A DNA stretch of 64,000 nucleotides. Source: Winogradskyella algicola. Lineage in GTDB: Bacteria; Bacteroidota; Bacteroidia; Flavobacteriales; Flavobacteriaceae. The DNA lies in the NCBI RefSeq assembly GCF_005869935.1, contig NZ_SZQF01000001.1:930001-994000 (forward strand), given 5' to 3'. The notes beneath the pieces were generated by a model. That model was not told where the DNA came from, did not search any database, and saw only the letters and a program-made list of their open reading frames with translations. Both the position numbers and the translations under genes were made by a program. Shown in pieces: positions 51,788 through 62,153 of this stretch. The first letter of the stretch is position 1; the number at the start of each line of letters is the position of its first letter.

Positions 51788-53797
51788 TTAAATATTTTTT
51801 AAAAGATCATCATCAACAGTGTTTGGCAATGTAACTTTTAAATTTGGTTCGGTTTCCATAGCGCGTTTTATAGCGAAAATGGCCCCCTCGTTTCTTGCCC
51901 AACTTCTTCTGGAAATACCATTATTTACATCCCAAAATAGCATTTGTTTGAGACGCGTTGATGCTTCTTTAGTACCATCAAGAACCATGCCGAATCCACC
52001 ATTAATTACTTCGCCCCAGCCAACACCACCACCATTGTGGATGCTTACCCAAGTGGCTCCTCTAAAACTATCTCCTATAACATTGTGAATGGCCATATCT
52101 GAAGTGAAACGAGAACCATCATAAATATTACTGGTTTCTCGATAAGGTGAATCTGTCCCAGAGACATCATGGTGATCTCGACCTAAAATAACGTAGCCTA
52201 TTTCGCCTTTATCGATAGCATCGTTGAAGGCTTGGGCAATTTTCATTCGACCTTCGGCATCTGCATAGAGGATTCTGGCTTGTGACCCTACGACTAATTT
52301 GTTTTCTTGAGCACCTTTAATCCACTGAATGTTATCAGCCATTTGTTGTTGGATTTCTTCAGGTGAATTTTTCATGATTTCCTCTAAAACTTCGCAAGCA
52401 ATAGCATCGGTTTTTGCAAGGTCTTCTGGTTTACCCGAAGCACAAACCCAACGGAATGGACCGAATCCATAATCAAAACACATTGGTCCCATGATGTCCT
52501 GCACGTAACTAGGGTACTTAAATTCACGACCAATAGTAGTGTTTTCAGACATAACATCAGCACCAGCACGTGAGGCTTCTAGCAAGAAAGCATTTCCGTA
52601 ATCAAAGAAATATGTGCCTTTTTCTGTATGTTTATTAATAGCAGTTGCATGACGACGTAAACTTTCCTGAACTTTAGTCTTGAATAAATCTGGATTATTT
52701 GCCATCATGTCGTTAGCATCTTCAAAAGATAATCCAACAGGATAATAACCACCAGCCCATGGGTTGTGAAGAGAGGTTTGGTCGCTTCCTAAATCAATAT
52801 GAATATTTGATTCGTCAAACTTTTCCCATACTTCAACAATATTTCCTAAGTATGCTATTGATATTGTTTCTTTATTAGCCTGTGCTTTTTGTACTCGTGC
52901 TACTAATTCATCTAAATCGGTGATTTTTTCATCAATCCAACCTTGGTCTAATCGTATTTGAGTGATTTTGGGGTTTACTTCTGCACAAACCGTAATACAA
53001 CCAGCAATATTACCTGCTTTTGGTTGTGCACCAGACATGCCGCCTAAACCAGAGGTAACGAAGATATGCCCTTTTGGTGATTTATTTATTTTTCTAAATC
53101 CGTTTAAAACGGTAATTGTAGTGCCATGAACAATGCCTTGTGGGCCAATGTACATGTAACTTCCTGCTGTCATTTGCCCATATTGTGTAACTCCTAATGC
53201 ATTGAATTTTTCCCAGTCATCTGGTTTAGAATAGTTAGGAATCATCATACCGTTAGTGACAACAACTCTTGGCGCTTCTTTATGTGAGGGAAATAAACCC
53301 ATAGGATGACCAGAATACATCACAAGTGTTTGCTCGTCATTCATTTCAGCCAAATATTTCATTGTAAGCCTGTACTGTGCCCAATTAGAAAACACAGCTC
53401 CATTGCCACCATAAGTAATTAATTCGTGTGGATGTTGTGCTACAGCATAATCCAAGTTATTCTGAATCATTAACATAATCGCGGCAGCTTGCTTTGATTT
53501 TGCAGGATACTCGTCAATTGGCCTTGCATACATTTTATAATCAGGACGCAGACGGTACATGTAGATACGACCGTATTTGTCTAATTCTTCCTTGAATTCA
53601 GGTAGTAAAGTGCTGTGGTGTTTCTTGTCGAAATAACGTAGTGCATTTTTTAGAGCTAATTTTTCTTCCTCAGGCGACAAAATTGCTTTTCTTTTGGGAG
53701 CATGATTTATTTTTGGGTCATACGTTTTTGGTTGTGGTAAGATATGTGGTATGCCTTCTAAAATCTGATCTTTAAATGATATTTCTGTTACTTGCAT
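51788..53797 (-). CDS. hutU: Urocanate hydratase
   Basis: Second step of histidine breakdown, urocanate to imidazolonepropionate, with bound NAD. 669 residues, longer than the ~555 of proteobacterial enzymes but usual for Bacteroidetes. VTSGLGGMSGAQPKAG is the NAD region, and the conserved active-site region FDYGFGPFRWVCASGKPED contains the key Cys. Other hut genes are not in the window. Its start overlaps the stop of a small Cys-rich gene. Confidence 0.93.
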   Translation of the reverse strand: MQVTEISFKDQILEGIPHILPQPKTYDPKINHAPKRKAILSPEEEKLALKNALRYFDKKHHSTLLPEFKEELDKYGRIYMYRLRPDYKMYARPIDEYPAKSKQAAAIMLMIQNNLDYAVAQHPHELITYGGNGAVFSNWAQYRLTMKYLAEMNDEQTLVMYSGHPMGLFPSHKEAPRVVVTNGMMIPNYSKPDDWEKFNALGVTQYGQMTAGSYMYIGPQGIVHGTTITVLNGFRKINKSPKGHIFVTSGLGGMSGAQPKAGNIAGCITVCAEVNPKITQIRLDQGWIDEKITDLDELVARVQKAQANKETISIAYLGNIVEVWEKFDESNIHIDLGSDQTSLHNPWAGGYYPVGLSFEDANDMMANNPDLFKTKVQESLRRHATAINKHTEKGTYFFDYGNAFLLEASRAGADVMSENTTIGREFKYPSYVQDIMGPMCFDYGFGPFRWVCASGKPEDLAKTDAIACEVLEEIMKNSPEEIQQQMADNIQWIKGAQENKLVVGSQARILYADAEGRMKIAQAFNDAIDKGEIGYVILGRDHHDVSGTDSPYRETSNIYDGSRFTSDMAIHNVIGDSFRGATWVSIHNGGGVGWGEVINGGFGMVLDGTKEASTRLKQMLFWDVNNGISRRSWARNEGAIFAIKRAMETEPNLKVTLPNTVDDDLLKNI

Positions 53798-53958
53798 TAT
53801 TTCTTTTTTAATTTCTCTTTGTTAAAACCATAAGGGCAATGTCTGCAGCCACTTTCGCAACAATAGCCTCGTTTTAGATGGTATTGCTCTGTAAAACAGC
53901 GATAGCCTTCTGGTGTTAGGTAGTAATCTCCTTCTTCTATTGGGACATATTTTTTCAT
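53797..53958 (-). CDS. Small Cys-rich protein (DUF5522-like), coupled to hutU
   Basis: 53 residues from ATG 53958: starts MKKYVPIEEGDYYLTPEGYR and continues with a compact Cys cluster, GYCCESGCRHCPYGF. Four cysteines and one histidine in 10 residues suggest metal binding. The sequence resembles the short DUF5522-type proteins. The TAA stop overlaps the hutU ATG (TAATG), so it is translationally coupled. Function unknown. Confidence 0.75.
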   Translation of the reverse strand: MKKYVPIEEGDYYLTPEGYRCFTEQYHLKRGYCCESGCRHCPYGFNKEKLKKK

Positions 53959-54007
53959 GTCTTACAAAGATAATGTAATTTGGATTGATTTTTGAATAGA
54001 CACTGTT

Positions 54008-54337
54008 GTGATATTGATTTCAAAATACTTGATACCTAGAGGTTATATTGGTATGACTGTTTTTCCTTTCATGTTTTTAAAAAGTAAAGCATTGAAAGGA
54101 AATGATATGTTGATTAATCATGAAAAAATTCACTTAAAGCAACAGTTAGAATTGTTGATTATTCTTTTTTTTGTACTCTACACTCTAGAGTTTTTATTTC
54201 GATTATTACAATATAAGAACTGGCATTTGGCATACCGAAATATTTCTTTTGAACGTGAGGCTTATTTAAATGAAAAAGACCTCAGTTACCTAAAAAAGAG
54301 GTCTTTTTGGAGTTTTGTAAAGTACTTTAAAAAATAA
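54008..54337 (+). CDS. Small membrane protein with HExxH motif
   Basis: 109 residues from a GTG start. HEKIH (LINHEKIHLKQQLELL, about residues 37-52) has the zinc-peptidase HExxH pattern, followed by a membrane helix (LLIILFFVLYTLEFLF) and a basic tail. Similar short proteins occur widely in Flavobacteria; activity is unproven and the domain is too short for a full known peptidase. The 3' end overlaps the convergent T9SS gene by 11 bases. Confidence 0.65.
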   Translation: MILISKYLIPRGYIGMTVFPFMFLKSKALKGNDMLINHEKIHLKQQLELLIILFFVLYTLEFLFRLLQYKNWHLAYRNISFEREAYLNEKDLSYLKKRSFWSFVKYFKK

Positions 54338-57300
54338 TCTTAGCTACTTTTTGTTTGCCATCTGTTAGTTTAATTTTCAGCAATAGAGTGGCATTTTTAG
54401 GCAAAATAGGTTCAATAGAGAACCTGTTAACATTAACCGTTTTATTAGAGTATAATGTTCTTCCGAGCACATCATATACATCTATTGATGCAATGGTTCC
54501 GTAATCTGATTTCACGGTTATTTTTTCATTGTCTTCAAAAACTATTACACCACTCAAGGTGTCAAAGTCTTCTAGCCCAAGCGTTGAATTGGTAAACCTT
54601 AAAACAAATCGATCATTTATAATTCCTATTTCGCTTGTGAACGAATAAGGGGATTCCTTAATGTTGTGAATTGTATCATTTAGTAAATCTTCAATAAAAA
54701 TATCCTGATTGCTATCATTAAATAATCCCTGTAATGTGTTAATTGCTATCGTGTGAATGCCAGATTCTGCGATGTTAAGGCCAAGAGGTACTTGGTCATT
54801 AGCATCAAAAGGTAATTGACGTCCTTGTATAAGAAATTCTTTTTCATCTATCAAAGAATAAAGATCTAGCCCATTTCCTGTAGTTGTATGGGCATCATAC
54901 ATTCGGTCTTCATCATTTGTAGCTCCGTCTACATAAGCTACCAAAGTTGTACTAGTTTGACCAGAAGGATTCACATAATCTAACCATATTCTATTGGCGG
55001 CCGAGCTATCCATGTTAGATGGATTACTCGTTCTATAAAACTGATTATTTGCATAAGCACTACTTCTCATAGTATTATCGAAGGTCACTGTTTCATTCGT
55101 AGTAGCAGTATCAGTCATTAATACGAAGAATCCTTGTCCAGCACCAATGTTGCCGTTAAACCCTAGTGGTGTAGATGCTCCACTTGAATTGTAGGCAACA
55201 TAATCGGCTACGTTGTAGTTATAGACGTAATCATCATAAAATGGGTCTGTGTTTCCTGCTCCAATATCTGTTCCGTGTGTCCATAAATAAACACTTCCTG
55301 AGATATTACCATTATTGGTGTGAGTTAAAAAGTCTATAGCATTAATAGCCGAAGGATATGGATTACCAACAAGATTCCAATTATCATCGTCACTAGTTAC
55401 TAACAGGAGATCATTTCCATAAGGGTTGTAAAAGTAATTTATACCTGTGTAAGTACCTCTCTCTATAGGCTGTACTATTGTACCATTGTTAGGTGTCCCA
55501 GAGAAGGTGGCTGTATAGTTTGAAGGAGTTGCTGTGTGTCCTGTAGGACCCTTTACGATGTAACCCTTACCAATATCCATTACGCCAGTATTATATCCTT
55601 GCCATTCGCCAAAAACCATATTGCCAGGTGGTCCAATACCTTGAAATAAAGTAGGAATCCATTCGTATTTGTATCCATTCGGCGTTCCAGGAGATATATT
55701 TTCAATATTGAAACTAATAACTGGGGAAGACCAATATACATAGTCATTAACTCTAATGTTGGTGTTTCTGTTCATAGTAAAAGTACCATCGACAGTGTTA
55801 GCTACATCATCAACTTGAACGAGACTAGAACTATCATCCATATTGTATGTACCGCCAGTTTCAACATCTATAAAATTTACAATAGTTAATGTAGAGTTTG
55901 GCTGTTGTGTTAAGGTAGCGCCATTTTCAATAGTTAGATTGAGTCCGTCTCCATCGCTTCCAGTATAAATTACGGGATCATTTCCTGTGTTTGGAATAAT
56001 AACACAGTCTGCAGGTGTTGGTATTGCATCATCTGACCAGTTAAGAGGATCCATCCAATTATCGTTTGGTTGTGATCCGTCCCAAATTTTTGCACTGCCA
56101 GTGGAGACAATAACATCGTCTGTAATAACTAATGTACTAGCATTACATAGATTGTAAGTTACTTGTGCAGTATATGTAGTAGTAGATGTAGGGTTAACGC
56201 TTATAGTTGTTTGTCCATTGTATGTTGAGTCTAAGGTTCCGTCTACCAACCATTGTAAAGTAGCGATAGAGCTACCGCCAGATGGTGTAAAGCGCCATAC
56301 TTCATTGGTCGTTGCCCAATTAGTGTCTAAGCCATTTCTGCAAGGAGCTACAACTGCAGCTGTTGCTCCCGGATTTTGTATACCAACGATAGCATTACCG
56401 CCATTCCATGGTCCATCGTCAATTACTTTCTCTTCAATATGAACTTCAACAATATTTGTATTTTCATATAATACCATCATTGCTGTATGACGCTTGGTAT
56501 TTGAGCCAAAATTACCATTATCCCACATTGGAATATCGTCCCAAAGAATAACTAAAGCATTGCAGCCATTTGCATTAGTGGTACCAAAACTTATTGTACC
56601 ACCAACACTCGGATCGATATCATGATAAACTCCATAAATAGTGTTTTCAAATAATGCGCCAGTAGTACTGGGTAGATTATCACTAAATGAAAATCCAGAA
56701 CCTGTATTAGCTAGACTAGAATCAAAAGATATGGCGCCATTAGCACCAACAACAAACTGGGAAACAGAATTACCATAAAAACAAAAGTCAAAAGGTATAT
56801 TGTAAGCGAGGTTAGACCATCTGTCATCAGATGAAAGTGCAACATTGTTTGTGGCTGCTGCGGCAAAAGTGTCGAATACGGTTTGGTCCCATGTAATTAA
56901 ATCAACATCATAATCAGAGGTGTCTCCAAGATCTGTATATGCTGCGGTTAAGTCGACAGGACCCGAGCCAGAACCACATGAACCAACAGTAGCAGAATCT
57001 GGTGTAACATCAACAGCTGGGCAAGCTGCTGCAGTTATAGGTGCTGGTAGTACACAAGGCGAATCAGTTCCCACACAAACATCAAAATTAGCAGCATCAG
57101 AAGAGTCGCTAAACCAACCATAAACCCTAACGTAATAAAGATTTCCTATGGTTAATCCTGTTAAATTTAGAGTATTAGGGTCGCTATCATCCACAAAAGT
57201 CAGTGCACTACAGCCCAAAGTCCCATCATAAACACCAATGCCCATATCTGTACTGCCATTAACCAAAACAACATTGAGTAATGAAACTACATGGGCTGTG

Positions 57301-57914
57301 TCAGTTGCAATAAAACTGTACCAAACATCATTGTTAGGTGTTCCAGTAACATCATCAGCTTGAGGTGATGCTGTTGCACCTAAAGTAGTTCCTGCCGTAG
57401 TTACACCACAATTTAAGTCAGCATTAACAGTTAGAGCTGTTGCACCAGAGCATTCATCGTTAGTTACTGGAGGTGGTGGATCTGCAATTAGCGTTACAGT
57501 AATATCGCCGTTATCAAGGAAGCCACTAGTTTGACAATTATATCTGTTTAGTTGGATGCGATAATCACCAGTAGCAGGTGGGATAAAGTCAATTGAAGCT
57601 GCAGTTCCTGTACAAGCAGGTCCACCATCATCATTATAATCCATAAAAGCACCAGCTGCAGTTCTTATAGTCATTTGTGTATCAACACCAGATCCACAAT
57701 TTGACACTCTATACGTGGCATTGGCAATCATGTTTGTTACCCTAAAATTTCGTCTACCACCATCATTTAGGGCTGGTGTGCAAATAATAGAATTTCCTAC
57801 TACGTTTGGTGCAGCAGTTGTACATTGATCAGTTCCAAAGGAAGGACACTGCGCAATGACGCTGGTTGTGAAGCATAAAAATATAAAAATCGGAGCGAGT
57901 AAAAATTTCTTCAT
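54327..57914 (-). CDS. Large secreted T9SS cargo protein
   Basis: 1195 residues from ATG 57914 (two upstream codons are open). Signal peptide LLAPIFIFLCFTTSVIAQ. Then Cys-containing beta domains resembling pre-peptidase C-terminal type folds (GDYRIQLNRYNCQTSG; NDECSGATALTV; GNLYYVRVYGWFSD), a nidogen-like part (NNVALSSDDRWSNLAYNIPFD; AIVGIQNPGATA), and a long low-similarity region. The C-terminal sorting domain has SIDVYDVLGRTLYSNKTV and ends KVAKIIF. Probably an adhesin or cell-surface protein; no enzyme motif seen. Confidence 0.8.
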   Translation of the reverse strand: MKKFLLAPIFIFLCFTTSVIAQCPSFGTDQCTTAAPNVVGNSIICTPALNDGGRRNFRVTNMIANATYRVSNCGSGVDTQMTIRTAAGAFMDYNDDGGPACTGTAASIDFIPPATGDYRIQLNRYNCQTSGFLDNGDITVTLIADPPPPVTNDECSGATALTVNADLNCGVTTAGTTLGATASPQADDVTGTPNNDVWYSFIATDTAHVVSLLNVVLVNGSTDMGIGVYDGTLGCSALTFVDDSDPNTLNLTGLTIGNLYYVRVYGWFSDSSDAANFDVCVGTDSPCVLPAPITAAACPAVDVTPDSATVGSCGSGSGPVDLTAAYTDLGDTSDYDVDLITWDQTVFDTFAAAATNNVALSSDDRWSNLAYNIPFDFCFYGNSVSQFVVGANGAISFDSSLANTGSGFSFSDNLPSTTGALFENTIYGVYHDIDPSVGGTISFGTTNANGCNALVILWDDIPMWDNGNFGSNTKRHTAMMVLYENTNIVEVHIEEKVIDDGPWNGGNAIVGIQNPGATAAVVAPCRNGLDTNWATTNEVWRFTPSGGSSIATLQWLVDGTLDSTYNGQTTISVNPTSTTTYTAQVTYNLCNASTLVITDDVIVSTGSAKIWDGSQPNDNWMDPLNWSDDAIPTPADCVIIPNTGNDPVIYTGSDGDGLNLTIENGATLTQQPNSTLTIVNFIDVETGGTYNMDDSSSLVQVDDVANTVDGTFTMNRNTNIRVNDYVYWSSPVISFNIENISPGTPNGYKYEWIPTLFQGIGPPGNMVFGEWQGYNTGVMDIGKGYIVKGPTGHTATPSNYTATFSGTPNNGTIVQPIERGTYTGINYFYNPYGNDLLLVTSDDDNWNLVGNPYPSAINAIDFLTHTNNGNISGSVYLWTHGTDIGAGNTDPFYDDYVYNYNVADYVAYNSSGASTPLGFNGNIGAGQGFFVLMTDTATTNETVTFDNTMRSSAYANNQFYRTSNPSNMDSSAANRIWLDYVNPSGQTSTTLVAYVDGATNDEDRMYDAHTTTGNGLDLYSLIDEKEFLIQGRQLPFDANDQVPLGLNIAESGIHTIAINTLQGLFNDSNQDIFIEDLLNDTIHNIKESPYSFTSEIGIINDRFVLRFTNSTLGLEDFDTLSGVIVFEDNEKITVKSDYGTIASIDVYDVLGRTLYSNKTVNVNRFSIEPILPKNATLLLKIKLTDGKQKVAKIIF

Positions 57915-58168
57915 CAGCAATAACGTTAATATTAGAATTACTAGTTTTATGGCTTTCTAGTAAATACATATTCCATTAGTAGTTGTCTCATTAGCAACCA
58001 CATAAATTTGGCTGGTTAACATGAAGAAAGGTTAACACATAATTATCCTATATAAAGCGGATAATATATTATAAATAGCAGATTATGTAGGGATTATGGG
58101 TAAATGTAAAAAAAATAAAATTAATTTAACATTTTAATAATGAAAATGTTAGAAAAATAGGTGTTCGG

Positions 58169-59056
58169 TTGATAAAATTAGAATTCAGTAATATTAGTAT
58201 TGATAATCAGTTGTTTGTAAAGCCTGAGTATCTTATTCACCCTTTTATATCTGGAAATAAGTATAGAAAACTCAAATACAATCTTCAAAAAGCTAAAGCA
58301 CTACATAAAGATTTGCTCTTAACTTTTGGAGGAGCTTATTCTAACCATATTGCTGCAACTGCTTACGCAGGTAAATTATATGGATTCAAAACTATTGGTG
58401 TTATAAGAGGCGAGGAGTTGGTGAATAAAGTAGATTCTAATCCTACTTTAAGGTTTGCTGAAGATTGTGGAATGCAATTTAAATTCATTGATAGAGAAAC
58501 ATACAGGAACAAGTCAGATAAAGACTTTGTTGAAAATCTTAAAACAGAGTTTGGTGATTTTTACTTAATTCCTGAAGGCGGTACTAATCAACTAGCAGTA
58601 AAAGGTTGTGAAGAAATTTTGAATGAAGATGATAGTGATTTTGATTTTATTTGTTGTTGTGTCGGCACAGGTGGCACGATTTCTGGATTAATAAATTCTG
58701 CAAAGCCACATCAGAAAATATTAGGTTTTCCGGCATTGAAAGGTGATTTTATCCGAGAGGATATTCGTAAATTTGCAAAAAAGGATAATTGGGATTTAAT
58801 AACGGATTACCATTTTGGTGGTTATGGAAAAATAAAGCCTGAATTAATCACGTTTATTAATGACTTTAAAAAGAAATATCAGATCCCTCTAGATCCTATT
58901 TATACAGGTAAAATGATGTTTGGTGTTTTTGATTTGATGGAAAAACAGTTTTTCCCAGAAGACGCAAAAATACTAGCGATACACACAGGTGGTTTGCAAG
59001 GAATAGAAGGGATGAATATAAAATTGAAACAAAAAGGATGGCCTCAAATAAAATAA
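58169..59056 (+). CDS. PLP-dependent deaminase (ACC deaminase/D-cysteine desulfhydrase family)
   Basis: 295 residues, fold-type II. The PLP lysine is in PFISGNKYRKLKYNLQ; FGGAYSNHIAATAYAG and the phosphate loop CVGTGGTISG are clear. Family members deaminate 1-aminocyclopropane-1-carboxylate or D-cysteine; which one is not decided here. The start is TTG at 58169; the open frame has no ATG nearby. The next gene overlaps by 19 bases. Confidence 0.88.
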   Translation: MIKLEFSNISIDNQLFVKPEYLIHPFISGNKYRKLKYNLQKAKALHKDLLLTFGGAYSNHIAATAYAGKLYGFKTIGVIRGEELVNKVDSNPTLRFAEDCGMQFKFIDRETYRNKSDKDFVENLKTEFGDFYLIPEGGTNQLAVKGCEEILNEDDSDFDFICCCVGTGGTISGLINSAKPHQKILGFPALKGDFIREDIRKFAKKDNWDLITDYHFGGYGKIKPELITFINDFKKKYQIPLDPIYTGKMMFGVFDLMEKQFFPEDAKILAIHTGGLQGIEGMNIKLKQKGWPQIK

Positions 59057-59868
59057 AAACTAATCTAAAATATGTAATCTTAGTTTTTGCTATAGTTGCG
59101 TTTTCATGTGGACCAAAAAAAGGTATTGTGACTAAGAAAAAACAACAGAAAGAAAAGACAGAAACAGTAGAGGTGACAAAAAATGAAAAAACTGATGAAG
59201 TTAAAACCCCAGAGATAGAGGCAGAGGTTAAGCCTCCAACATCTACGGCTGTGTATATAGCAACTTATGCTGATATTGCTAAAGAGGAAATGCGAAAATA
59301 TAAGATTCCTGCAAGTATTACATTAGCACAAGGAATTCTTGAGTCTGCATCTGGTAAGGGTAGACTTGCGGTAAAGGCGAATAATCATTTTGGTATAAAA
59401 TGTCATGGTTGGACAGGTGCAAAAATCTATCACGATGATGACCGTTCTCAAGAATGTTTTAGAAAATATAGAGAGGCAAAATCTTCTTATGAAGACCATT
59501 CAAAATTTTTGACTGGAAGAGGTCGCTATTCTGATCTTTTCAAATTAGAACAAGATGATTATAAAGGTTGGGCAAGAGGCTTAAAAAAAGCGGGTTATGC
59601 CACTGATAGAAAATATCCTGATAAACTTATTAGCTTAATTGAGCGTTACAAACTTTATAAATACGATCAGGAAGTTCTGGGTTCAAAAGAAGACAGTATT
59701 AAAATTGTAAGAGTCAATAGCGGAACAACCATACATATTGTCGCCAAAGGTGATACGTTATACTCCTTGTCAAAACGCTATAATACCACTGTAGATGCTA
59801 TAAAAAGTATGAATAGATTAAGTTCTAATACCTTGGCTATCGGTCAAGAATTAAAGATTCCAAATTAA
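59038..59868 (+). CDS. Lipoprotein N-acetylglucosaminidase with LysM domain
   Basis: 276 residues. Lipobox-like IVAFSCG, a Lys/Glu-rich spacer, a FlgJ-type glucosaminidase domain (~75-205) with the catalytic Glu in [15 protein letters not shown] and [10 protein letters not shown], and a C-terminal LysM ([18 protein letters not shown] and AIGQELKIP). Cuts peptidoglycan glycan strands. Overlaps the deaminase gene by 19 bases and lies two bases from hemL. Confidence 0.9.
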   Translation: MASNKIKTNLKYVILVFAIVAFSCGPKKGIVTKKKQQKEKTETVEVTKNEKTDEVKTPEIEAEVKPPTSTAVYIATYADIAKEEMRKYKIPASITLAQGILESASGKGRLAVKANNHFGIKCHGWTGAKIYHDDDRSQECFRKYREAKSSYEDHSKFLTGRGRYSDLFKLEQDDYKGWARGLKKAGYATDRKYPDKLISLIERYKLYKYDQEVLGSKEDSIKIVRVNSGTTIHIVAKGDTLYSLSKRYNTTVDAIKSMNRLSSNTLAIGQELKIPN

Positions 59869-59870
59869 AT

Positions 59871-61157
59871 ATGTTATATCAAAGAAGTAGTGCTTTGTTT
59901 AAAGAGGCACAGAACGTTATACCAGGTGGAGTAAACTCGCCAGTACGAGCATTTAAAGCTGTAGGAGGTACGCCAATTTTTGCAAAATCAGCAAAAGGCG
60001 CTTACGTCTATGACGAAGATAGAAATCGTTTTATAGATTATATTAATTCTTGGGGGCCAATGTTATTAGGTCATGCTTTCCCTCCGGTTGTAGAAGCTGT
60101 AATTGAAAAAACAAAAGAAGGAACCTCTTATGGAATGCCAACCGCTTTAGAAACAGAAATTGCTGAATTAGCAGTCTCTATGGTGCCTAATATTGATAAA
60201 ATTCGTTTTGTGAATTCTGGGACAGAAGCCTGTATGAGCGCTATTCGTTTAGCACGAGGTTTTACTAAAAAAGATAAAATTATAAAATTTGCTGGCTGCT
60301 ATCATGGTCATAGCGATTCGTTCTTAATTGCAGCAGGTAGTGGTGCAGTTACTTTTGGTACACCAAATAGTCCTGGAGTAACTCAAGGTACTGCTAAGGA
60401 TACTCTTTTGGCAAGGTATAATGATATTGAAAATGTAAAATCATTAGTTGAAGCAAATAAAGATGAAATTGCTGCTATCATTGTAGAACCGGTGGCTGGT
60501 AATATGGGGTGTATTCCTCCAGTTGAAGGCTTTTTAGAAGGCTTAAAAGCAGTTTGTGATGCTAATAATATGCTGTTGATTTTTGATGAAGTGATGACAG
60601 GTTTTAGACTTGCTAAAGGAGGGGTTCAGGAGTTAAAAGGGGTAGATGCAGATATCGTGTGTTTTGGTAAAGTAGTAGGTGGTGGTTTGCCTGTTGGAGC
60701 CTTTGCTGCAAGAAACGAGATAATGAATCATTTGGCGCCTTTAGGGCCTGTATATCAGGCTGGGACTTTAAGTGGTAATCCTTTGGCGATGGCAGCAGGA
60801 TTGGCGATGCTTAAGGCAATTAATGCAGACAAAGGTCTAATGAATAGGCTAGAGGAGAAAACAAAATACCTTCATAATGGTATTACTGAGGCTTTAAATA
60901 AAAATAATGTAACACATAGTATCAATAGAATAGGCTCAATGATTTCTGTTCATTTTTCTGATGAGCCAGTTGTGGATTTTGAAAGTGCTGCCAAGGGGAA
61001 TAATAATACTTTTAAGAAATTCTTTCATGGCATGTTAAACAAGGGGATTTATATTGCTCCGAGTGCTTTTGAAAGCTGGTTTATCACAGATGCCTTAACC
61101 TATCAAGATTTAAATGAAACCATTGCAGCTGTTGAGGAAGTTGCAAAAGAGTTATAA
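59871..61157 (+). CDS. hemL: Glutamate-1-semialdehyde 2,1-aminomutase
   Basis: Makes 5-aminolevulinate, so haem is made by the C5 route. 428 residues with the PLP lysine in [26 protein letters not shown] and the substrate region [15 protein letters not shown]. Follows the glucosaminidase gene after two bases and ends in a terminator. Confidence 0.94.
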   Translation: MLYQRSSALFKEAQNVIPGGVNSPVRAFKAVGGTPIFAKSAKGAYVYDEDRNRFIDYINSWGPMLLGHAFPPVVEAVIEKTKEGTSYGMPTALETEIAELAVSMVPNIDKIRFVNSGTEACMSAIRLARGFTKKDKIIKFAGCYHGHSDSFLIAAGSGAVTFGTPNSPGVTQGTAKDTLLARYNDIENVKSLVEANKDEIAAIIVEPVAGNMGCIPPVEGFLEGLKAVCDANNMLLIFDEVMTGFRLAKGGVQELKGVDADIVCFGKVVGGGLPVGAFAARNEIMNHLAPLGPVYQAGTLSGNPLAMAAGLAMLKAINADKGLMNRLEEKTKYLHNGITEALNKNNVTHSINRIGSMISVHFSDEPVVDFESAAKGNNNTFKKFFHGMLNKGIYIAPSAFESWFITDALTYQDLNETIAAVEEVAKEL

Positions 61158-61158
61158 T

Positions 61159-61188
61159 AAAAAAGCTTCGCATTGCGAAGCTTTTTTT
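61159..61188. terminator. Bidirectional terminator after hemL
   Basis: A run, GCTTCGC (61165-61171), loop, GCGAAGC (61175-61181), T8; between convergent genes. Confidence 0.85.
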
Positions 61189-61211
61189 TGTTTTCATATC
61201 TAATAGAAAAG

Positions 61212-61556
61212 CTATAGGGTTTTTAAATTTTCTTCATAGAAAGCTTCGTAGCGTTCGTATTGTGTTTCATTTAAAATGTCTTGCATTTTAGTGTCTAGAA
61301 GTGTCTTTATTTTTTCAACAGCACCTTCCTTTACAACTGAAGCATTTTTTAGATCTAGTGTAGCTTGAGTAAACTCTTGTAAGGCTAAATAAACTTGATC
61401 TTTTTGATTGTTATCACATTTAATGACTTTTGCAAGTGCTTCAGTTTGTTCAGATGCTTTTTTGTTTACTTCAATTTTGTTGGATTGTGCCATTAAAGAC
61501 CCAGTTCCTAAAAACATTGCAAAAACAAATAAGCCTAAAGTAAATATCTTTTTCAT
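61212..61556 (-). CDS. Small exported helical protein
   Basis: 114 residues with a signal peptide (TLGLFVFAMFLGTGSLMAQ). The mature part is helical, rich in Gln, Lys and Glu, and ends with DILNETQYERYEAFYEE, an LTxxQ-like motif as in Spy/CpxP-type periplasmic proteins. Paired with a similar gene 80 bases upstream. Confidence 0.7.
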   Translation of the reverse strand: MKKIFTLGLFVFAMFLGTGSLMAQSNKIEVNKKASEQTEALAKVIKCDNNQKDQVYLALQEFTQATLDLKNASVVKEGAVEKIKTLLDTKMQDILNETQYERYEAFYEENLKTL

Positions 61557-61636
61557 TATGGATTGTTTAGTTAAATCAGGTTACTAAAATAATAATTTTA
61601 TTTAAACCTTTGGTATTTATTCTTGTGTAGAACAAA

Positions 61637-62089
61637 TTAATTCTTTGTTCTTAACTTTTTCTGTTTGGTTTTATGCTTAACCTTAGTGTTTTCTTGATAA
61701 CTCTTAAATTGCTCTTGAGTTAGAACATCTTTGAGTTTAGAGTCTAAGGTCTCTCTGTTGTTGCTTTTGTGTTTGGCAATTTTTTGTTTGATTTCCTCTT
61801 TATTTTCCTCGTTTTTTGAATCAATCAATTTTTTAATTTTCTGCTTGCTTTCAAGTTCTTCTTGGAAATGATCTAGATAAATATCATAAACTCTTCCTTG
61901 TTGCTCAGACGAAAGATTAAGTTGTTTGGATAACCTATAAGTTTCAGTTTTAGCCAATACTTTTGGGTTGTCATTTTGGGTCAACTTTTGTTGGTCTTTC
62001 TCAGTTGTCTCTCTTTTAATTTCAATTTTTTCTTGGGCACCAAGATTAAATGCTACAAACGATAGAAGGATTAAAATTAATTTTTTCAT
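61637..62089 (-). CDS. Small exported helical protein, relative of 61212-61556
   Basis: 150 residues with a signal peptide (LILILLSFVAFNLGAQ). Helical Lys/Glu/Gln-rich mature part with LSSEQQGRVYDIYLDHFQ and DVLTQEQFKSYQE, which is the LTxxQ-like motif again. Likely a tandem relative of the next gene and possibly a periplasmic chaperone or stress protein, though this is not shown. The last 12 residues are very basic. Confidence 0.7.
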   Translation of the reverse strand: MKKLILILLSFVAFNLGAQEKIEIKRETTEKDQQKLTQNDNPKVLAKTETYRLSKQLNLSSEQQGRVYDIYLDHFQEELESKQKIKKLIDSKNEENKEEIKQKIAKHKSNNRETLDSKLKDVLTQEQFKSYQENTKVKHKTKQKKLRTKN

Positions 62090-62153
62090 CTTTAATTGAT
62101 ATAAGATTTAGAACTTTAAAAATAGTGATTTTTAAGATGCTGTCCGCACAGTA

